A stretch of 27,331 nucleotides of DNA, from contig JBGTIU010000015.1 of the NCBI GenBank assembly GCA_041745515.1, positions 1-27,331 of the forward strand, read 5' to 3'. The position numbers and the translations under genes were made by a program. This document shows, piece by piece, positions 1 to 7,733 of the stretch; the stretch's first letter is position 1, and every line of letters starts with the position of its first letter. Below the pieces are notes generated by a model. That model saw nothing but the letters and a program-made list of their open reading frames with translations, searched no databases and had not been told where the DNA came from. The stretch comes from JAKFWF01 sp041745515. Lineage in GTDB: Bacteria; Pseudomonadota; Alphaproteobacteria; Rhizobiales; Hyphomicrobiaceae.

Positions 1-1
1 G

Positions 2-1249
2 CCCGACCTCGCCGATGTCATCGAGGAACTGGCGCCTGCTGATCGAATCGGGTTGATCCAGGCACTGGGCAGCAACTTTGATTATGAGGTGCTGTCGGAA
101 CTCGAATCAAGTGTCCGCGACGAGCTGTCCGAGGCACTGCCGAACGAACTATTGGCGAAGGCGGTCACGCAGCTCGACAGTGACGATGCGGCCTACGTCA
201 TCGAGCACCTCGACGCTGCCGATAAACAGGAGATTCTCGCACAGCTGCCGGCCGGCGACCGCGTCGCGCTCGAACGCAATCTCGACTATCCGGAAGAGAC
301 AGCCGGCCGTCTGATGCAGGCCGATTTCGTTGCCGTCGCGCCATTCTGGACCGTCGGCTATGTCATCGACACCATGCGCGACGCGGGCCCCGACGAATTG
401 CCCGAGACGTTCACCGAGTTCTTCGTCGTCGACCCGGCATTCAAAGTGCTGGGCGCGGTCGACATTTCCCGGCTGCTGCGCACCAGGCGATCGACGAGGA
501 TCGAGGAGATCATGAACCGCGACCGGGCAACCGTGCTCGCAACCGCCGACCAAGCCGTAGTTGCGCGCCAGTTCCGTCGTTACGACCTGATGTCGGCGGC
601 CGTTGTCGATGAGAACCAGCGTCTCGTCGGCGTCGTCACCGTCGACGACGTGGTCGAGGTGATCGACGATGAGGCCGAACAGGACATCAAGGCGCTCGGC
701 GGCGTCGGCGACGAACGGTTGACCGATAGCGTGCGGCAGATTGCGCCCAGCCGGTTTTCCTGGCTGTTCGTAAATCTGCTCACCGCGTTGCTGGCGTCGG
801 CGGTAATCAAAGTGTTCGATGCAACGATCGAGCACATGGTGGCGCTGGCCGTCCTGATGCCGATCGTCGCGTCGATGGGCGGCAACGCCGGCACGCAGAC
901 GATGACGGTCACTGTTCGGGCGCTGGCAACGGAGGAACTGGACGCGGGCAACGTCGTACGGGTCGTCCTGCGCGAAACCGCAGTCGGGTTGCTCAATGGC
1001 CTGGCCTTCGCCGCGATCCTGGGCTCCGTGGTTTACTTCTGGTATGGCTCCAACACGCTTGGTGCTGTGATCGGCGGCGCCATGGTCATCAACCTGTTGG
1101 CGGCGGCGCTGGCCGGCATCTTCATCCCGCTGGCGCTGCACCGCTGGAAGTTCGATCCAGCGGTGTCCTCGACCGTGTTCGTCACGACCGTCACCGACGT
1201 CGTCGGCTTTTTTGCCTTCCTTGGATTGGCTTCGATATGGTTGATGTAA
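2..1249 (+). CDS. mgtE: Magnesium transporter MgtE, 5'-truncated by the window edge
   Basis: MgtE is an inner-membrane Mg2+ channel whose cytosolic N and CBS domains close the pore when Mg2+ is plentiful. The reading frame is open from base 2, before the first possible start (TTG at 53), so the gene begins outside the window. About 416 codons are visible, against roughly 450 in the family. The visible part opens with the helical MgtE N domain, followed by a CBS pair (around residues 90-220, with VVDENQRLVGVVTVDDVVEV in the second CBS). The membrane domain of about five helices begins near FSWLFVNLLTALLASAV. It carries the family signature MPIVASMGGNAGTQT and, in the last helix, TDVVGFFAFLG, whose Asp corresponds to the Mg2+-coordinating Asp of the pore. 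It ends in TAA 33 bases before the GNAT gene. The family call is secure; transport of Mg2+ rather than another divalent metal is inferred. Confidence 0.95.
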   Translation, partial: PDLADVIEELAPADRIGLIQALGSNFDYEVLSELESSVRDELSEALPNELLAKAVTQLDSDDAAYVIEHLDAADKQEILAQLPAGDRVALERNLDYPEETAGRLMQADFVAVAPFWTVGYVIDTMRDAGPDELPETFTEFFVVDPAFKVLGAVDISRLLRTRRSTRIEEIMNRDRATVLATADQAVVARQFRRYDLMSAAVVDENQRLVGVVTVDDVVEVIDDEAEQDIKALGGVGDERLTDSVRQIAPSRFSWLFVNLLTALLASAVIKVFDATIEHMVALAVLMPIVASMGGNAGTQTMTVTVRALATEELDAGNVVRVVLRETAVGLLNGLAFAAILGSVVYFWYGSNTLGAVIGGAMVINLLAAALAGIFIPLALHRWKFDPAVSSTVFVTTVTDVVGFFAFLGLASIWLM

Positions 1250-1281
1250 GCTCGCGCTGAATCAGGGTCGGAAATTATCGC

Positions 1282-1737
1282 ATGAGCGCAGTCGCACGTT
1301 ACAGAATCCGCGCCCTCGCGGCCAAGGACAAAGCCGATTGGCTGCCACTCTTCAAGGGTTACATCGAGTTCTACAAGTCGACCATTGCCGACAATGTAAT
1401 CGAGATCACCTGGGACCGGTTGTTGTCCGGCGTGGAGGGCTGCCATATCGGCCTCGTGATCGTCGATGGCGACGATCGCCCGTTCGGCATCGCGCACGCC
1501 CTGTTCCACCGCTCAACCTGGTCGCCAACCTGGTATTGCTACCTCGAGGACCTGTTCGTTGATCCGGCGCGACGGGCCAAGGGCGCGGGGCGGGCACTGA
1601 TCGAAGCGGTCTATGCACAAGCGGACGCCCGCGGCTGCACGCGTATCTACTGGGCGACGCAGGAGTTCAACTACCGAGCGCGTGGGCTTTACGACCAGGT
1701 CGCAACGAAATCACCGTTCGTGCAGTACCGGCGCTGA
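1282..1737 (+). CDS. GNAT family N-acetyltransferase
   Basis: This 151-residue protein is a full-length single-domain GNAT acetyltransferase, which transfers an acetyl group from acetyl-CoA to an amine. Motif A, the acetyl-CoA pyrophosphate loop, is visible at about residues 92-107 as VDPARRAKGAGRALIEA (R/Q-x-x-G-x-G/A). It follows the strand YCYLEDLFV, and the C-terminal part has the usual motif B arrangement (GCTRIYWATQEFNYRARGLYDQV). The ATG lies 33 bases after mgtE on the same strand, so co-transcription with mgtE is possible, although the functions are not obviously linked. The stop is almost back to back with the end of the opposing sugar-kinase gene (2 bases between them). The substrate cannot be read from the sequence. 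Confidence 0.9.
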   Translation: MSAVARYRIRALAAKDKADWLPLFKGYIEFYKSTIADNVIEITWDRLLSGVEGCHIGLVIVDGDDRPFGIAHALFHRSTWSPTWYCYLEDLFVDPARRAKGAGRALIEAVYAQADARGCTRIYWATQEFNYRARGLYDQVATKSPFVQYRR

Positions 1738-1739
1738 TT

Positions 1740-2645
1740 TCAGCTGTCTCTGCGCTCCGCCAGGAAGGCCTCGACTTCCTTACGCCGGGGCAAGCCGGCG
1801 CGGCTGCCCAGGCGCGTGCATTTCATCGCGGCAACCGCGCAGGCAAAGCGCGCGCAGTCATCGATCGAACGACCCTCGACCAGTGCCAAAGTAAACGCGC
1901 CATGAAACGCATCGCCGGCACCGGTTGTATCAACGACATCGATGTGAAAAGCCGGCGCGTCGCGAAAACCAGCGCCGTCGGTCCACAGATAGCCACCCGC
2001 GCCGCGCGTGACGCCAGCATGGCGCGGTCCCAAGTCCATCACGCGTGCGAGAGCCGCCTCCGATGTTAGTTTCGGTGCAAAGTCGCGCAGCGCCGGCTCG
2101 GAAAAGATCGCGTAGTCAGTCAAGGCGAGGATCTCGGCCAATGCCTCGCGCGCGCCGAGATCGGCATCGAGAACGGTCGGGACAAAGTCTGCTCGAGCGC
2201 GAGTAAACAACGCGCGCAGGCCTTCGAGCCAACGCACGTCCGCCAGCACCGCCGCCGTGTGCGCGACCCGCTCCAGGGGAAGCCAGCTCGTGCCGGACGG
2301 CATGGCAGTATCGCGGTTGCCGACAATCAGCCGTTCGCCCGCGCCATCGACGATGATCGCCGAGGTGGACGATCGGCCTTCATCAAACATTTGAACGTGG
2401 CGTGCATCGACACCGAACGCCTTGAGCCCAGTGCGGATGCGAACGCCGGCATCGTCCTCCCCGACCCGACTCCATAACTCACATTTCCCGCCAAGGCGCG
2501 CGATGGCGGCAGCGGCGTTGGCTGCCATGCCGCCGCCGCTCTCGACGTGCTCGATCGCGCGAACCTTGCTGGGTGCCGGCGGGAACGCTTCGATCCGGTA
2601 GATGCGGTCAAGGGCTGCGTGACCCAGACAAATGATGCGGCTCAT
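1740..2645 (-). CDS. PfkB/ribokinase-family sugar kinase, YihV (sulfofructose kinase)-like
   Basis: This is an ATP-dependent carbohydrate kinase of 301 residues, the normal length for the ribokinase/PfkB family. The N-terminal GGGMAANAAAAIARLGG segment is the substrate-side glycine motif. PfkB signature 2, DTTGAGDAFHGAF, lies at about residues 239-251, with the catalytic base Asp245. Several stretches (VLADVRW, VLDADLG, FSEPALRDF, and the CTRLGSRAGLP end) match what I remember of E. coli YihV, which phosphorylates 6-deoxy-6-sulfofructose. No sulfoquinovosidase, isomerase or aldolase gene is nearby, so the substrate remains open. The ATG overlaps the stop of the upstream antiporter gene (ATGA), which implies translational coupling. 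An alternative is a general fructose- or ribose-type kinase. Confidence in the family is high, in the substrate low. Confidence 0.9.
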   Translation of the reverse strand: MSRIICLGHAALDRIYRIEAFPPAPSKVRAIEHVESGGGMAANAAAAIARLGGKCELWSRVGEDDAGVRIRTGLKAFGVDARHVQMFDEGRSSTSAIIVDGAGERLIVGNRDTAMPSGTSWLPLERVAHTAAVLADVRWLEGLRALFTRARADFVPTVLDADLGAREALAEILALTDYAIFSEPALRDFAPKLTSEAALARVMDLGPRHAGVTRGAGGYLWTDGAGFRDAPAFHIDVVDTTGAGDAFHGAFTLALVEGRSIDDCARFACAVAAMKCTRLGSRAGLPRRKEVEAFLAERRDS

Positions 2646-4531
2646 CGGGCACCTTCCTCATGTGGCATCTTTGCCGGGTCCCGCGCTCCGGCCTCCACTT
2701 TTCTGGCTGCCGGCAAAGCCGAGGGAAGCCGCGACGCCAGCCCGTCCGCGGCGGCTTGCTCAGCCGCGTCCTCGTCGAACAACTTCTCCAGGTTCTCGGC
2801 ATCGCCGCGCGCACGATCCTGGAGTTTCTCCTGATCTGTGAAATGCTTGTAGTCCTCGATCAACCGACGCTCATCATGCAACTTGAACGTGGCCAGTGCA
2901 CGCTTTACTTCCGGCTCGCTCTGGCCGAGCCCGCGCAACACATCGCCGGTCATCTCGATCGCCGACAGGAACGTCTCGCGATGCACGACTTTGACGCCTA
3001 TGTCGAGCAGGCGGTGCGCGTGGTTTCGGTTGCGCGCGCGTGCATAGATCGGCAATGACGGATACTGCTGACGAACCGTTTCCGCGGTACGCATCGCCGC
3101 TTCGACGTCGTCGATCGCGAGCACGAAAGCGACCGCCTTGTCAGCCCCTGCCGCCGCCAGGATATCCAGACGGCCGGCATCGCCGTAAAACACTTTCGAG
3201 CCGAACTTCTTGACGAAATCGACCTGCTCGGGGCTGATATCGAGAGCGGTAAACGGCAGCCGCTTTGCCCGCAGGATACGCGCGGTGATCTGCCCGACAC
3301 GGCCGAAGCCCGCGATAATGACGTGGCCGTTGTTTTCCGGCACGGCTTCGAACGCAGGCCGGGCAGCGCCTTTGGGGCGTCCGAACCAATCGTCAAGCAG
3401 CAATAACGGCGGGGTCGCCGCCATCGACAGTGTGACGACAACGGCCAGCATCTCCTCGAGGTTGCGGCTCAATACGCCAGCGGCGGCGCCGGCGGCGAAC
3501 AGCACGAACGCGAACTCGCCGCCCTGGCTGATCGAAAGTGCGAAACGGCGTGCGCCCCAATCGCTGAGGCCGTGCCTGCGGCCGAGCGTGTACAGGACGG
3601 CTGCCTTCAAAGCGACCAGGGCCGCGACAAACCCCACAATGAGCAACGGGCGTTCAACCAGCAGATTGAGATTGAGCGACATGCCGATGGCAGTAAAGAA
3701 CAGTCCGAGCAGCAGGCCCTCGAACGGCTTGATGTCGGCCTCGAGCGCGTGGCGGTAGGAGCTTTCGGCAAGCAGCGCTCCGGCGAGAAAGGCTCCGAGC
3801 GACGCGGGCAGTCCCGCCTGCTGCATGACGACCGCGACGCCCACGACCAGCAACAGCGCTGTCGCCGTCATCGCTTCCTTGACGTTGGCGCGGGCGACGA
3901 GGCGCAGCACGTGGTCAAGGGCAAAGCGGCCGACAATAACCACCCCGGCGATCGTCGCCAGCGCCAGCAACGCCGCCTGGACATCCATGGCCGGGCGCGA
4001 GGTTGCCTGCGCGATCGCAAACAAAGGCGCCAACGCGATCAGGGGGATCGCCGCCAGATCCTGGAACAGCAGCACCGAGAACGCCGCCCGCCCATGCCGC
4101 GCCGTCAGCTCGCCTCTCTCCTCCAGCACCTGCAATGCGAAGGCCGTCGATGACAATGCCAAGGCAAGGCCGACAAACAAAGCGGGCATCGGCGGCAGCC
4201 CGAATGCCGCGGCCGTCAGCGCGATCAGCACCGCTGAGGCAAACACCTGTGCGGCTCCAAGCCCAAAGATCGATGCGCGCATCGACCACAGGCGTTTCGG
4301 TCGCAGCTCCAGCCCGATCAGAAACAGCAATAGCACGACGCCGAATTCGGCGATGTGCAGGATCTCCTTCGCCTCATAGACCGAAAACACCTGGCCCGCA
4401 CCGAACGGACCCAGCGCGACGCCTGCCAACAGGTACCCCAGCACGGTGCCGACCTTCAGCCATTTGCCGATCGGCGCGGCAATTGCTGCTGCTGCCAGCA
4501 GCAGGGCGATTTCGAACAGCGAGACTTGCAT
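2642..4531 (-). CDS. KefB/KefC-type monovalent cation:proton antiporter (CPA2) with TrkA-N domain
   Basis: This 629-residue inner-membrane protein has the standard layout of KefB/KefC potassium/proton antiporters. A CPA2 exchanger domain with about 12 hydrophobic helices occupies residues 1-380. A Rossmann TrkA-N (RCK) domain begins near residue 402 at HVIIAGFGRVGQ (GxGxxG nucleotide loop) and runs to about 540. A charged C-terminal tail of some 80 residues, rich in Ala, Glu and Asp, follows. In E. coli, KefB and KefC are held shut by glutathione and opened by glutathione adducts; whether that applies here is unknown. The gene lies 30 bases downstream of kdsA and overlaps the kinase gene by 4 bases, so the three probably form one minus-strand transcript. 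No KefF/KefG ancillary subunit is seen next to it. Confidence 0.92.
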   Translation of the reverse strand: MQVSLFEIALLLAAAAIAAPIGKWLKVGTVLGYLLAGVALGPFGAGQVFSVYEAKEILHIAEFGVVLLLFLIGLELRPKRLWSMRASIFGLGAAQVFASAVLIALTAAAFGLPPMPALFVGLALALSSTAFALQVLEERGELTARHGRAAFSVLLFQDLAAIPLIALAPLFAIAQATSRPAMDVQAALLALATIAGVVIVGRFALDHVLRLVARANVKEAMTATALLLVVGVAVVMQQAGLPASLGAFLAGALLAESSYRHALEADIKPFEGLLLGLFFTAIGMSLNLNLLVERPLLIVGFVAALVALKAAVLYTLGRRHGLSDWGARRFALSISQGGEFAFVLFAAGAAAGVLSRNLEEMLAVVVTLSMAATPPLLLLDDWFGRPKGAARPAFEAVPENNGHVIIAGFGRVGQITARILRAKRLPFTALDISPEQVDFVKKFGSKVFYGDAGRLDILAAAGADKAVAFVLAIDDVEAAMRTAETVRQQYPSLPIYARARNRNHAHRLLDIGVKVVHRETFLSAIEMTGDVLRGLGQSEPEVKRALATFKLHDERRLIEDYKHFTDQEKLQDRARGDAENLEKLFDEDAAEQAAADGLASRLPSALPAARKVEAGARDPAKMPHEEGAR

Positions 4532-4561
4532 CGTCGGTGTGTCGTCTCCTGGCCAGCGTCC

Positions 4562-5434
4562 CTAGTATTCCGGTTCGCGCTCCGCCTGCTGTGCTTTGAC
4601 CACGCGGTCTATTTCCATCAGCTCGGCAACGAGCGCCTCGAGCTTCGACAAAGGCACCATGTTCGGACCATCCGAGGGTGCAGTGTCCGGCGCTTCATGG
4701 GTCTCGATGAACAGGCCGGCGACACCGACCGCCACCGCTGCCCGCGCGAGCACTGGCACAAATCGCCGGTCGCCGCCGGTCGATGTGCCTTGGCCGCCCG
4801 GCTGCTGCACGGAATGCGTGGCATCGAAGATTACCGGGCATCCGGTCTCAGCCATGATCGGCAACGCCCGCATATCGCTGACCAACGTGTTGTAGCCAAA
4901 ACTTGCGCCGCGTTCAGTGAGCAACACCCGCCTGTTGCCGCTTTCCACCACTTTGGCGACGACGTTCGCCATATCCCAGGGTGCGAGGAACTGGCCCTTC
5001 TTGATTTTCACGACTTTCGCGGTTTTCGCGGCGGCGATCAGCAGGTCGGTCTGGCGGCACAGGAAGGCAGGAATCTGCAGGACATCGACCACCGGCGCCA
5101 CCGCGGCGCACTGGTTGACGTCGTGCACATCGGTGACGACCGGCAGGCCGAGTTTTTCGCGGATCTCGGCGAATACTGGGCCGGCAGCGTCGAGCCCCAT
5201 GCCGCGTTTTCCACTGAGGCTGGTGCGATTGGCCTTGTCGAACGAAGTCTTGTAGACGAGACCGATTCCCAATCGCGTGGCGATCTCCTTCAAGGCCGCC
5301 GCCATTTCGAGCGCATGCGCCCGGCTTTCCATCTGGCACGGCCCAGCGAAGATCGCGATCGGCAGATCGTTGCCAAACGACACGCTGCCGATCGTCACCC
5401 GGCGGTCAGCCGTCATTGGACTGTTCATCTTCAT
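4562..5434 (-). CDS. kdsA: 3-deoxy-8-phosphooctulonate synthase (Kdo-8-P synthase)
   Basis: KdsA condenses phosphoenolpyruvate with arabinose-5-phosphate to give Kdo-8-phosphate, the committed step to the Kdo of lipopolysaccharide. The product is 290 residues, close to the usual 280-285. Diagnostic segments are IFAGPCQMES (about residues 28-37), YKTSFDKANRTS, VTDVHD, QIPAFLCRQTDLL, KKGQFLAPWDM, TERGASFGYNTLVSDMR, FDATHSVQQPGG and FIETHE. A Cys (C33) stands where the metal-independent E. coli type has Asn, so this should be the metal-dependent class. Nearby in-frame ATGs lie at 5434, 5428 and 5416. I prefer 5434, which has AGG a few bases upstream. The open frame runs back to 5740, but that part overlaps ybdK antisense and lacks family similarity. 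It heads a minus-strand run with the antiporter and the kinase. Confidence 0.95.
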   Translation of the reverse strand: MKMNSPMTADRRVTIGSVSFGNDLPIAIFAGPCQMESRAHALEMAAALKEIATRLGIGLVYKTSFDKANRTSLSGKRGMGLDAAGPVFAEIREKLGLPVVTDVHDVNQCAAVAPVVDVLQIPAFLCRQTDLLIAAAKTAKVVKIKKGQFLAPWDMANVVAKVVESGNRRVLLTERGASFGYNTLVSDMRALPIMAETGCPVIFDATHSVQQPGGQGTSTGGDRRFVPVLARAAVAVGVAGLFIETHEAPDTAPSDGPNMVPLSKLEALVAELMEIDRVVKAQQAEREPEY

Positions 5435-5507
5435 GTAACCTGTATAGCGACCAGCGCGGTTCGTTTCTAGGCTGGTAGGCTCCTGTTCTCCGTGCCACCT
5501 TCCGGCC
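5435..5507. promoter_or_regulatory. Divergent promoter region between kdsA and ybdK
   Basis: These 73 bases separate the divergently read kdsA and ybdK starts and must hold the start signals of both unless transcription enters from elsewhere. I see no clear pair of -35/-10 boxes and no convincing operator, so this is an inference from gene layout only. Confidence 0.4.
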
Positions 5508-6641
5508 ATGACATCGCGGTTGCCCAAATTCACATTTGGCATCGAGGAGGAGTACCACCTCGTCGACCGGGAAACCCGTGCGCTGCGTGCGGCGCCTGAC
5601 GCCATGATGGAAGCATTCGCGACCCGGCTGGGCGACCGGGTGAGCCCGGAATTCCTGCGCACCCAGATCGAGATCGGCACCCCGGTCTGTACCCGTTTCG
5701 ACGAGGCGCGAGCCGAGATTGCGCGGCTGCGTCTCGCCATCGCCGATGTTGCCGGTGGCTACGGGCTGGCTCCGATCGCTGCCGCCACGCATCCCTCTGC
5801 GGGCACCCAGGACCTGCCGACGACCGACAAGGAGCGCTACCGGGTGCTCGCCCGAGATCTTGCAGGGATCGGCCGGCGCATGGCGATTTGCGGCATGCAC
5901 GTGCATGTCGGCATCGATGACCCGGAGGTGCGCATCGATGTGATGAACCAAATGCGGTATTTCCTGCCGCATCTGCTGGTGCTCTCGACCTCGTCGCCAT
6001 TCTGGAAGGGCGAGGATACGGGCCTCAAGAGCTATCGCCTTGCCATCGTCGACGAGAGCCCGCGCACCGGAATGCCGGGTCGGTTCGCGGGTTGGGACGA
6101 ATACCAGCAAACCGTGGATGTGCTCGTCAATGCCGGCATTATCGAGGACGCCAGCAAGATCTGGTGGGATCTGCGGCCGTCGGCGCGCTTTCCGACCTTG
6201 GAGATGCGCATCACCGACGTGGCGACGCGCATCGACGACACGTTGGCAATCGCCGCGCTCTATGTGTGCATTGCGCGTATGCTGTACCGGTTGCGCAGGG
6301 CGAACCTGACATGGCGAACCTACCCCGTGTTCCTGCTTGAAGAGAACCGCTGGCGCGCACAACGTTATGGCGCCCAAGGCGAGTTGTTCGACTTCGGCAC
6401 CGGCGTGCTGGTACCGTTCGCCAGCCTGATCGACGAGATCCTGGTACTGATCGCAGAGGATGCGGCGGCATTGGGATGCGAGGCCGAGGTGGCCCGAACA
6501 CGCACCATCGCATCCCAGGGCACCAGTGCCGACCGGCAGGTGGCGGCTTATGCTACGGCGATCTCGGCCGGCAGACGACCCCAGGATGCTCTTCACGCCG
6601 TCGTCGATCAGTTGATCGCGGAGACCGTGGCGGTAGGCTAG
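5508..6641 (+). CDS. ybdK: Carboxylate-amine ligase, YbdK/GCS2 family
   Basis: This 377-residue protein belongs to the glutamate-cysteine ligase type 2 family (YbdK). Members join a carboxylate to an amine using ATP; E. coli YbdK has only weak gamma-glutamylcysteine synthetase activity, and the natural substrate is generally not known. The N-terminal FTFGIEEEYHLVD is the family signature with the metal/ATP-binding Glu cluster. Further conserved stretches are QIEIGTPVC, GMHVHVGI (metal-binding His), SSPFWKGEDTGLKSYR, WWDLRPSARFPTLEMRITDV and LLEENRWRAQRYG. The length is normal and the frame is intact. It is monocistronic in this window: 290 bases of non-coding DNA follow before the arsR operon. 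A role in thiol metabolism alongside gor (about 3 kb away, other strand) would be speculation. Confidence 0.92.
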   Translation: MTSRLPKFTFGIEEEYHLVDRETRALRAAPDAMMEAFATRLGDRVSPEFLRTQIEIGTPVCTRFDEARAEIARLRLAIADVAGGYGLAPIAAATHPSAGTQDLPTTDKERYRVLARDLAGIGRRMAICGMHVHVGIDDPEVRIDVMNQMRYFLPHLLVLSTSSPFWKGEDTGLKSYRLAIVDESPRTGMPGRFAGWDEYQQTVDVLVNAGIIEDASKIWWDLRPSARFPTLEMRITDVATRIDDTLAIAALYVCIARMLYRLRRANLTWRTYPVFLLEENRWRAQRYGAQGELFDFGTGVLVPFASLIDEILVLIAEDAAALGCEAEVARTRTIASQGTSADRQVAAYATAISAGRRPQDALHAVVDQLIAETVAVG

Positions 6642-6734
6642 GCCCTGTTTGCAGCGTTGCATAGCGTCGCCGTCGGCAGCAACGTGAAGCGCTTCACCAC
6701 GTCGCAACGACCACTGATGAGCGACAACGATACT

Positions 6735-6763
6735 GCATAGTCAACGGGGTATGTAAATTCAAG
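6735..6763 (+). repeat. Upstream copy of a duplicated operator-like box
   Basis: This is copy 1 of a nearly identical segment found again at 6911-6938, just before arsR. The shared core is GCATAG-Y-CAACGGGGTAT followed by AAATT and CAAG. Between the two copies there is one substitution in the core (T for C at 6741), a two-base GT insertion at 6753-6754, and a shifted G near the end. The start points of the copies are 176 bases apart. The rest of the 6642-6931 gap shows no convincing gene. This copy could be a second operator for the ArsR protein or a remnant of a promoter duplication. Confidence 0.6.
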
Positions 6764-6875
6764 AATGCTTGCTCTCACGGAACGACGACCCGACTATTCT
6801 GCCGGACTTGGCTCGCAGACGACGGCGCGCCCGGCATGGCTGGTGGCTCCCGTGACGAGGATCATCACGCCGCTC

Positions 6876-6905
6876 TTGACTCACACATATCTGGATGGCT
6901 ATGGG
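6876..6905 (+). promoter_or_regulatory. Candidate sigma-70 promoter of the arsR operon
   Basis: TTGACT (6876-6881) and TATGGG (6900-6905) are separated by 18 bases and would place the transcript start near 6912, inside the dyad at 6913-6928. A repressor bound there would block initiation, which fits ArsR-family autoregulation. An alternative -10 is TATAAA at 6926-6931. The call rests on pattern matching only. Confidence 0.35.
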
Positions 6906-6910
6906 TCAAT

Positions 6911-6938
6911 GCATAGCCAACGGGGTATAAATTGCAAG
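6911..6938 (+). promoter_or_regulatory. Candidate ArsR operator, second copy of the duplicated box
   Basis: ATAGCCAACGGGGTAT (6913-6928) has the dyad ATAnCCnnnnGGnTAT and ends just before the arsR start codon. The same box, with one base changed in the left half (CC to TC), occurs at 6737-6752. ArsR-family repressors commonly bind such interrupted dyads at their own promoters. That this regulator binds here is inferred from position, symmetry and duplication. Confidence 0.45.
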
Positions 6939-7261
6939 TGTCAAACGCTCACGATGTGCTCTTCAGAACGCTCGCCGATCCGACTCGCCGGGCGATCTTC
7001 GAACGGCTATGCCGCGAAGGAGAGAAGACGGTCGGGGCTCTGACGGCTCGGGCCGGGGTCTCGCAGCCGGTCGTCTCAAAGCATCTCGGAGTCCTGAAGC
7101 GGGCCGGGTTGGTGCGAGACCGCCACGAAGGGCGGCACACGCACTATGGCGCGCAGCTCGGCGCCCTGGCCCCGCTGCTCGACTGGACAAGCCAAATGGC
7201 CGGCTTTTGGCAAAGCCGGTTCGACAAACTCGAAGATCTCCTCAAGAGGATGGACCAATGA
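6932..7261 (+). CDS. ArsR-family winged-helix transcriptional regulator
   Basis: This small regulator of 109 residues has the complete ArsR winged-helix domain. Helix 1 contains LFRTLADPTRRAIFERLC, the helix-turn-helix is TVGALTARAGVSQPVVSKHLGVLKRAGLV (about residues 33-61), and the wing is RDRHEGRHTHYG. It has one Cys (LCREG) and none of the usual paired-cysteine metal sites, so it is probably not an arsenic or metal sensor. TTG at 6932, six bases after a GGGG, is taken as the start; GTG at 6938 is the alternative. The stop overlaps the ATG of the SRPBCC gene (ATGA). An ArsR next to an SRPBCC/AHSA1 protein is a recurring bacterial gene pair, with the regulator usually repressing its own operon. 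The signal it senses is unknown. Confidence 0.9.
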   Translation: MQVSNAHDVLFRTLADPTRRAIFERLCREGEKTVGALTARAGVSQPVVSKHLGVLKRAGLVRDRHEGRHTHYGAQLGALAPLLDWTSQMAGFWQSRFDKLEDLLKRMDQ

Positions 7262-7689
7262 GCAAACCAGCAACCGAAACGCGCTCCGTCATTGTCGAAC
7301 GGGAAATGCCTTATCCGCCGGACAAGATCTGGCGCGCGCTCACGCAACCACACCTGATCGAGGAGTGGCTCATGAAGAACGACTTCAAGCCAGTCGTCGG
7401 TCACCGTTTCAACCTTCGCGGAGACTGGGGCGGCGTGTTGGACTGCGAGGTCCTCGCCATCGAGCCGAACAGAACCCTGTCCTACACTTGGAATTTTGCG
7501 AACGACGATGCAGCCTACGACCTGAAGAGCGTGGTGACCTTTACGCTCACCCCAACGAACGCGGGCACGCACCTGCGCATGGAGCAGTTGGGCTTCCGGC
7601 CGGATCAGAAGCAGGCCTACGGGGGCGCCAACGCCGGATGGCAGCAGTTCTTTGCGAAGCTAGAGCAGGTCTTGGCGCGGACAGATTGA
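7258..7689 (+). CDS. SRPBCC (AHSA1-like) domain protein
   Basis: This 143-residue cytoplasmic protein belongs to the START/Bet v1-like SRPBCC superfamily, AHSA1 branch, whose fold encloses a hydrophobic cavity that can bind a lipid-like or aromatic ligand. The family pattern is clear. Strand 1 (SVIVEREMPYPPDKIWRALTQPHLIEEWL) leads into the helical lid. Then come the LRGDWGGVLDCEVLAIEPNRTLSYTWNF strands, SVVTFTLTPTNAGTHLRMEQLGF, and the long C-terminal helix GANAGWQQFFAKLEQVLA. It overlaps arsR by 4 bases, so the two are translationally coupled. A short membrane-protein gene follows 44 bases later. No catalytic residues can be assigned, and the ligand is unknown. Confidence 0.9.
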   Translation: MSKPATETRSVIVEREMPYPPDKIWRALTQPHLIEEWLMKNDFKPVVGHRFNLRGDWGGVLDCEVLAIEPNRTLSYTWNFANDDAAYDLKSVVTFTLTPTNAGTHLRMEQLGFRPDQKQAYGGANAGWQQFFAKLEQVLARTD

Positions 7690-7733
7690 CGTCCGCCGCG
7701 TTGCGCTTCGGCTCGCCTCGAGAGGAGGTCCTA

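Noticed and set aside
149..1141. 330-codon open frame antisense to mgtE
   Set aside because: It mirrors a conserved gene; high-GC coding DNA often leaves antisense frames open. The protein is Arg/His/Asp-rich and resembles no family.
4355..5470. 371-codon plus-strand open frame across the antiporter start and kdsA
   Set aside because: It is antisense to two well-supported genes and has no recognisable domain.
5435..5740. N-terminal extension of the kdsA frame
   Set aside because: The extra residues do not resemble KdsA and lie antisense over ybdK; normal length and a ribosome-site-like AGG support 5434.
5406..6707. 433-codon open frame antisense to ybdK
   Set aside because: ybdK on the other strand has complete family motifs. 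The antisense protein has shadow-type composition and also overlaps the kdsA start.
6765..6931. Short open frame starting MLALTERRPDYS before arsR
   Set aside because: It has no ribosome-binding site and no family similarity, and it runs into arsR in another frame. The region is better explained as regulatory DNA with the duplicated box.
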